NCBI GenBank assembly: GCA_963783695.1
Contig: CAWAOM010000007.1
Coordinates: forward strand, 62,001-126,000
DNA: 64,000 nt
Direction of reading: 5' to 3'
Source: BM003 sp963783695
Lineage (GTDB): Bacteria > Pseudomonadota > Gammaproteobacteria > Steroidobacterales > BM003
A program made the translations under genes and the position numbers. Within the stretch, counting starts at the first letter, position 1. Each line of letters opens with the position of its first letter. Positions 60,212-64,000 of the stretch are shown in pieces. Below the pieces are notes generated by a model. The model saw nothing but the letters and a program-made list of their open reading frames with translations, did no database searches and had not been told where the DNA came from.

Positions 60212-60271
60212 CGCACAAAGTGTTGCCGATGATCACGCGATAACCCCAGCGGCTGGCGCTGCAAACGAAAT

Positions 60272-60298
60272 CCTCCCGGGATGACAAAGGGAGGTTTT
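60272..60298. terminator. possible bidirectional terminator between the hydrolase gene and cysK
   Basis: CCTCCC (60272-60277) pairs with GGGAGG (60289-60294) around an 11-base loop, followed by TTTT on the plus strand and ATTTCG on the minus strand. It sits between two convergent genes. The stem is only 6 bp, so this is a moderate call. Confidence 0.55.
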
Positions 60299-60312
60299 CC
60301 CCGGGCGCCAGA

Positions 60313-61278
60313 TCAGGTGCCGTTTTCGATACTCTTCAACCACTCCGTATCCGAGTCTTCGCTGATGTTCTCGAACAGGAAAGTCGACAGGTAGCGCTCG
60401 CCGGTGTCCGGGAGCATGGCCACGATTACAGCGCCGTCATCGGCTTTTTCGGCGACCTTGAGAGCAGCGGCGAGCGTGCCGCCCGCGGAGATGCCGACAA
60501 ATATTCCCTCGTTGCGCGCCAGCGCCAGCGACGTGTCGCGCGATTCTTCGTCAGTCACCAGCACAACATCGTCGAAAACGTCCGGGTTCAGCACCTCCGG
60601 GATGAAATCGGGTGTCCAGCCCTGGATTTTGTGTGGCTGCCATTCCTTGCCGCTGAGCAGCGCGGCGCCCGCGGGTTCGGTCGCGACGACCTGTACTTCG
60701 GGACGTGCCAGTTTGATCATCTCTCCGGCGCCGGTCATCGTGCCGCCGGTGCCGTACCCGGAAACCCAGTAGTCGAGCCTGCGGCCGGCAAAATCGAGCA
60801 AGATCTCCGGACCGGTGGTGCTGCGGTGGTAGGCCGGATTGGCCGGGTTTTCGAACTGACGCGCCAGAAACCAGCCATGCTTCTCTGACAACGCTTCGGC
60901 GAGCCGAACCATGCCGGTTGCGCGTTCCGCCGCCGGAGTCAGGATGACCTTCGCGCCCAGCGCTTTCATGATCTTGCGCCGCTCTATCGAAAAAGTCTCT
61001 GCCATGACGGATACGAATGGATAACCGCGCGCCGCGCACACCATTGCGAGGGCAATCCCGGTGTTACCCGAAGTCGCCTCGACGACAGTCTGGCCGGGTT
61101 TGAGTTCGCCCTTGTCTTCGGCGTCGCGGATGATCGCATAGGCGAGACGGTCTTTGACCGATGCCATGGGGTTGAACGACTCGGCCTTTACGTACAGTTC
61201 CACGTGGTCGGGCCCGGTCCGATTGAGGCGGATTATCGGGGTATTGCCGATCGTATCGACAATGCTGTCATAGATCAT
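60313..61278 (-). CDS. cysK: cysteine synthase A (O-acetylserine sulfhydrylase)
   Basis: PLP enzyme joining O-acetylserine and sulfide into cysteine. The 321-residue protein has the PLP lysine in NPMASVKDRLAY (Lys42), the substrate loop EATSGNTGIALA (69-74), the GYGTGGTMTGAG phosphate-binding loop (the usual Ser/Gly in GTGGT is intact) and GISAGGTLAAAL. The C-terminus ends in I-E-N-G-T. Divergent from cysB, 516 bases apart, an arrangement that suggests CysB control. CysM is excluded by length and motif pattern. Confidence 0.95.
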   Translation of the reverse strand: MIYDSIVDTIGNTPIIRLNRTGPDHVELYVKAESFNPMASVKDRLAYAIIRDAEDKGELKPGQTVVEATSGNTGIALAMVCAARGYPFVSVMAETFSIERRKIMKALGAKVILTPAAERATGMVRLAEALSEKHGWFLARQFENPANPAYHRSTTGPEILLDFAGRRLDYWVSGYGTGGTMTGAGEMIKLARPEVQVVATEPAGAALLSGKEWQPHKIQGWTPDFIPEVLNPDVFDDVVLVTDEESRDTSLALARNEGIFVGISAGGTLAAALKVAEKADDGAVIVAMLPDTGERYLSTFLFENISEDSDTEWLKSIENGT

Positions 61279-61794
61279 CGGTGGTGCTCTCCATGCGTAG
61301 TTTCGTTTCGCTGGTCCCGCTCTGCGTCGTCGCAGTCTCAGGTGGCGATGTCCAGGGCGGTGTTCGCTGACGGGTTGGCAATCGCCGCGGGCGAAAACTG
61401 CAGTCGCCCTGGCCAGCGCTACCTGCTCGTGCTTGCCGCCACCACACCGACCCGGAGTATAGAGGGCGTTTTGACGTTCTGCCTCCGGATCGTGGCGGCA
61501 ACGCGGCCGCGACCGCTGGGCGGGAACTGCGCAACCCGTTTGTGCCGCCGCCGATCATCAGGCGCGCGAATAAGGGCACATAGTCCAGGCTGCCCGGCTC
61601 CCGCTTGGACACTGCCGAAACGTTACGCCGCTGTGCCCGGGGGTGAAAATACTTTTTTCTTCTGCACAAATATCCTCGGGTTATATCGGCGCGGGGGAAG
61701 CGCCGGGAGCGAGAGTGAAACCTTTGCGAAAGACCACGGTCTCTGCAATGGTAGGTAAATGGAAGATAACGGCGAGCCAGGCGGATAGCGGGCG
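61279..61794. other. long cysK-cysB intergenic region
   Basis: 516 bases between two divergent genes. No gene, RNA or repeat could be supported. A 25-codon frame at 61293 and longer antisense frames have no recognisable content. The last 170 bases before cysB are AT-richer (ATACTTTTTTCTTCTGCACAAATATC region) and likely contain promoters and CysB sites, but CysB sites are too loose to assign by eye. Confidence 0.5.
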
Positions 61795-62802
61795 ATGCGA
61801 CTTAGACAAATCAGAATATTGCTGGCAATTGCCGACAACGGTCTGAATATCACCGCGGCTGCCGAGAAATTGTTTACCTCGCAACCAGGTGTCAGTAAAC
61901 AACTGAAGTTGCTCGAAGAAGAGCTCGGACTGAAGATATTCAGCCGCAAGGGCAAGAGTCTCGAGGCGATTACCCCGGAGGGCGAGGAGGTTATCCGCCG
62001 CGCCGAGACGATCATGCGCGAGGTCGAGGCCATACAGAGCCTGTCACAGCGCTTGTTCGATGACGAGGAGGGCGCGCTGGCGATCGCGACCACGCATACC
62101 CAGGCGCGCTATGTATTGCCCGAAGTGATTGCGGCGTTCCGCGAGCGCTACCCCAAGATCCGGGTTGATCTGCACCAGGGCACGTCGGAACAGATTGCGA
62201 GCATGGCGGCGGCGCGGCAGGTCGATTTCGCTATCGCCTCCGGATCCAATCAGTTGTTTCCGGACTGGGCGCTGCTGCCTTGTTACCGCTGGGACCGGGC
62301 AATCATCGTGCCGCGCGCGCATCCGCTGGCCAACCAGAAAACCGCGTTGACGCTGGTGGAGCTGGCGCGTTATCCGCTGGTTACCTATGTTTTCAGTTTC
62401 GACGGCGAGTCATCGCTGAAAAGAGCTTTTGCCGATCTTGATCTCGAACCCGACGTGGTGTTTACCGCCCGCGATGCCGACGTTATTAAAACGTATGTGC
62501 GGATGGGGCTCGGCGTCGGGGTCGTTGCCAGCATGGCCGAGGACTGCGAAGGCGGGGATCTGGTTGCACTGAGCGCCGCCGGCCTCTTCCCGCGCAGCAC
62601 CACCTGGGTGGGCTTTCCCCGCGATCTGTTGTGGCGCCGTTTTATGTATGACTTTGTCCAACTGCTGGCGCCACACCTCGATAAAGACGCAGTTGGTAAC
62701 GCAGCAATGGCCGAGAATCAGGCGGAAGTAGATCGACTTTTTGCGGCAACACCGCTGCCGCTGCGGGGGCCGTGCAACGAAACTGTCGAACGGGCGCTCT
62801 GA
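61795..62802 (+). CDS. cysB: LysR-type regulator, CysB family
   Basis: A 335-residue LysR-type activator. The N-terminal HTH (LRQIRILLAIADNGLNITAAAEKLFTSQPGVSKQLKLLEEELGLKIFSRKGKSL) is close to CysB/Cbl, including the TSQPG-SKQ recognition helix. The effector domain has TTHTQARYVLP, the segment that contacts sulfate or acetylserine in CysB, and LHQGTSEQIA. CysB activates sulfate assimilation and cysteine synthesis under sulfur limitation, using N-acetylserine as inducer. Divergent from cysK, supporting this assignment over Cbl. Confidence 0.92.
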   Translation: MRLRQIRILLAIADNGLNITAAAEKLFTSQPGVSKQLKLLEEELGLKIFSRKGKSLEAITPEGEEVIRRAETIMREVEAIQSLSQRLFDDEEGALAIATTHTQARYVLPEVIAAFRERYPKIRVDLHQGTSEQIASMAAARQVDFAIASGSNQLFPDWALLPCYRWDRAIIVPRAHPLANQKTALTLVELARYPLVTYVFSFDGESSLKRAFADLDLEPDVVFTARDADVIKTYVRMGLGVGVVASMAEDCEGGDLVALSAAGLFPRSTTWVGFPRDLLWRRFMYDFVQLLAPHLDKDAVGNAAMAENQAEVDRLFAATPLPLRGPCNETVERAL

Positions 62803-62957
62803 GCGCTTCGATCGTCGTTGCGGCAGATGTGCCCGGTACTGGTTCATCACCGAATGCGACTGGTCGCTGCGATGGCGAGGGCTGGCGGTGTTTCGATGCC
62901 GTCGCGTTGCCCGCCGCCACGACTAGCCGGGAAGTCAGTCGCCTTTTCGCCGGGAGG

Positions 62958-64000
62958 TCAGTCGCCTTTCGCTGCGCGGCCGGCATTTTTCCCGCCCTGG
63001 CGCTTACCCAGATCGTGGCCGAGGGCGTCCACCGCGGTGCCCACCACCCGTCTTACGGTCGTGTCTTTCTGCGTGTTGACGATAATGGGGACCGCGAGCC
63101 GGTCGGCTTCCGACAACAGGTGGCTCTGCAACCCCCAGATTGCGTCGAAGCTCTCGAGATACCGTGCGGCGCGACGCATAGGAACAGCACCGCTGCGGCC
63201 GCGGATACGGCGTTTGAGTTCCTTGCGGTCCAGCACACCCAGCATGACCATCGCAAAGGTAATCGAGCCGTCCCGCGGTATCGACTCGAGCAGACCCGGG
63301 TGGACATGAACGCCTTCGAGGATCAGCGAAACCCGCTCGCGAATCGCTCGCGCAATGACCGCCTCGCAGGCCAGGGATAACAGTTGCGCTTGCGAGTAGT
63401 AGCCTTCGGTCAACAGGTGCTCGGGATCCTGGTGGCCGTGCGCCGTGGACGGCAGGGCTTTCCAGGCGTTGAAGCTCGACTGGTGCAGGACCGGCAGCAG
63501 GCGCTCCGGCATCATCACCCGCATCACTTCGCGCAACATATCGGTCGATACGCTGCGGACGATCTCCAGACGGTTAGCGACTTCCGATGTCACGGTGCTC
63601 TTGCCGCTGCCCGCAGTGCCACCGACCATGAGAATGAGAGGCCGGCCGCTGCGCGTGTAGTCGACCCAGACATCATAACGCCGCGCTATCTCCTCGCTTG
63701 CCGTTTTCTTTAGCAGGCTGTTGACCCGTCCGCGCAAGCTGTCGGAGTCGATTTCGGATACATGATCGCGCAACAGCTGCTGGTAAATCGTCGCCGTGCT
63801 GGCGCTGGCCTGGTCGCTGTCGAGACCACAGGTTTGCAGCGTGCGGCGCAGATGCGAGCGTGAAAATGGCTTTTCCTCGCCCGACCCATCGCGGACCGTT
63901 ATTGACTCGGCACCGCCTTCATCCTCGAGATAGCGCTTCGCCACTTCCGCGCCGCTGTTGCGTTTGAGTCTCTTGGCGACGATCTGGCGCAGTGAGCCGC
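62958..64000 (-). CDS. 2-phosphoglycerate kinase-like P-loop protein with ATP-cone, 5' end possibly outside
   Basis: At least 328 residues. An N-terminal ATP-cone-like domain (ITVRDGSGEEKPFSRSHLRRTLQTCGL) is followed by a P-loop kinase domain: ILMVGGTAGSGKSTVTSEVANRLEI (Walker A), VSTDMLREVMR, LLTEGYYSQAQ, LILEGVHVHPGLL. The architecture is like archaeal 2-phosphoglycerate kinase and bacterial relatives of unknown substrate. The frame has no stop up to the right edge; a GTG at 63944 is the first in-window start but lacks a good ribosome-binding site, so the true start may lie beyond 64000. Confidence 0.75.
   Translation of the reverse strand, partial: GSLRQIVAKRLKRNSGAEVAKRYLEDEGGAESITVRDGSGEEKPFSRSHLRRTLQTCGLDSDQASASTATIYQQLLRDHVSEIDSDSLRGRVNSLLKKTASEEIARRYDVWVDYTRSGRPLILMVGGTAGSGKSTVTSEVANRLEIVRSVSTDMLREVMRVMMPERLLPVLHQSSFNAWKALPSTAHGHQDPEHLLTEGYYSQAQLLSLACEAVIARAIRERVSLILEGVHVHPGLLESIPRDGSITFAMVMLGVLDRKELKRRIRGRSGAVPMRRAARYLESFDAIWGLQSHLLSEADRLAVPIIVNTQKDTTVRRVVGTAVDALGHDLGKRQGGKNAGRAAKGD

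Noticed and set aside
1..64000. CRISPR arrays, tRNA/rRNA genes, insertion sequences, integrases
   Set aside because: None seen: no regularly spaced direct repeats, no tRNA-like cloverleaf with CCA end, and no transposase or integrase motif in any frame.

Overview
The window is high-GC, densely packed bacterial chromosome with no tRNA, rRNA, CRISPR array, insertion sequence or phage gene that I can see. Gene families and cluster layouts (ccoNOQP, nqrABCDEF-apbE-nqrM, a PA0069-type radical SAM gene behind a LexA box, cysK/cysB, hya/hup/hyp) point to a gammaproteobacterium. I cannot name the family. The machinery suggests a respiratory, microaerobic to aerobic organism able to use H2 and to move electrons across its outer membrane.

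Layout. 1-4194 (minus): cbb3 cytochrome c oxidase (ccoN, ccoO, ccoQ, ccoP, a small membrane protein, and ccoG running off the left edge). 4465-10756: mixed housekeeping and envelope genes (LEA2 lipoprotein, DUF2891 protein, TMEM175-type channel, PGPGW membrane protein, LexA-box-controlled PA0069 radical SAM enzyme, formate-THF ligase fhs, glycine-zipper lipoprotein). 10941-16330: a small catabolic-looking island with a GntR/FCD regulator, a truncated hydantoinase A remnant, an HMG-CoA-lyase-like gene, a LeuC/LeuD-like dehydratase pair and a broken TonB-dependent receptor. Three copies of the palindrome TTGTATAC with flanking bases sit in its intergenic regions. 16820-29981 (plus): a complete uptake [NiFe] hydrogenase locus, hyaABCDEF, rubredoxin hupI, hybE/hupJ and hypA-C-B-D-F-E, interrupted by one opposite-strand maturation-protease homologue. 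The small subunit has the two extra cysteines of oxygen-tolerant group 1d enzymes. 30269-35976 (plus): an outer-membrane electron conduit made of an OmcA/MtrC-type decahaem lipoprotein, an MtrA/DmsE-type decahaem cytochrome and an MtrB-type barrel.

35981-43509 (minus): the Na+-translocating NADH:quinone reductase operon nqrABCDEF with apbE, nqrM and a CBS-domain protein. 43715-51689 (minus): a nine-gene V/A-type ATPase operon just upstream of nqr on the same strand. 51888-59000: N-formylglutamate amidohydrolase family protein, an FFLEELY-type protein, then a neutral-lipid/PHA neighbourhood (acyl-CoA-binding protein, TetR regulator, patatin, phasin, TPR-like protein, wax ester synthase/DGAT). 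59123-64000: alpha/beta hydrolase, cysK divergent from cysB, and a 2-phosphoglycerate-kinase-like P-loop protein running to the right edge.

How it may work together (inference): hydrogenase and NQR feed the quinone pool, cbb3 oxidase consumes electrons at low oxygen, and the MtrCAB-type conduit gives an alternative exit to, or entry from, outside the cell. NQR sets up a sodium gradient beside an ATPase whose ion is not known. The most notable signals are the hydrogenase/conduit adjacency, the decaying GntR-controlled island with its repeated operator, the LexA box before the PA0069 gene, and the NQR/V-ATPase neighbourhood.
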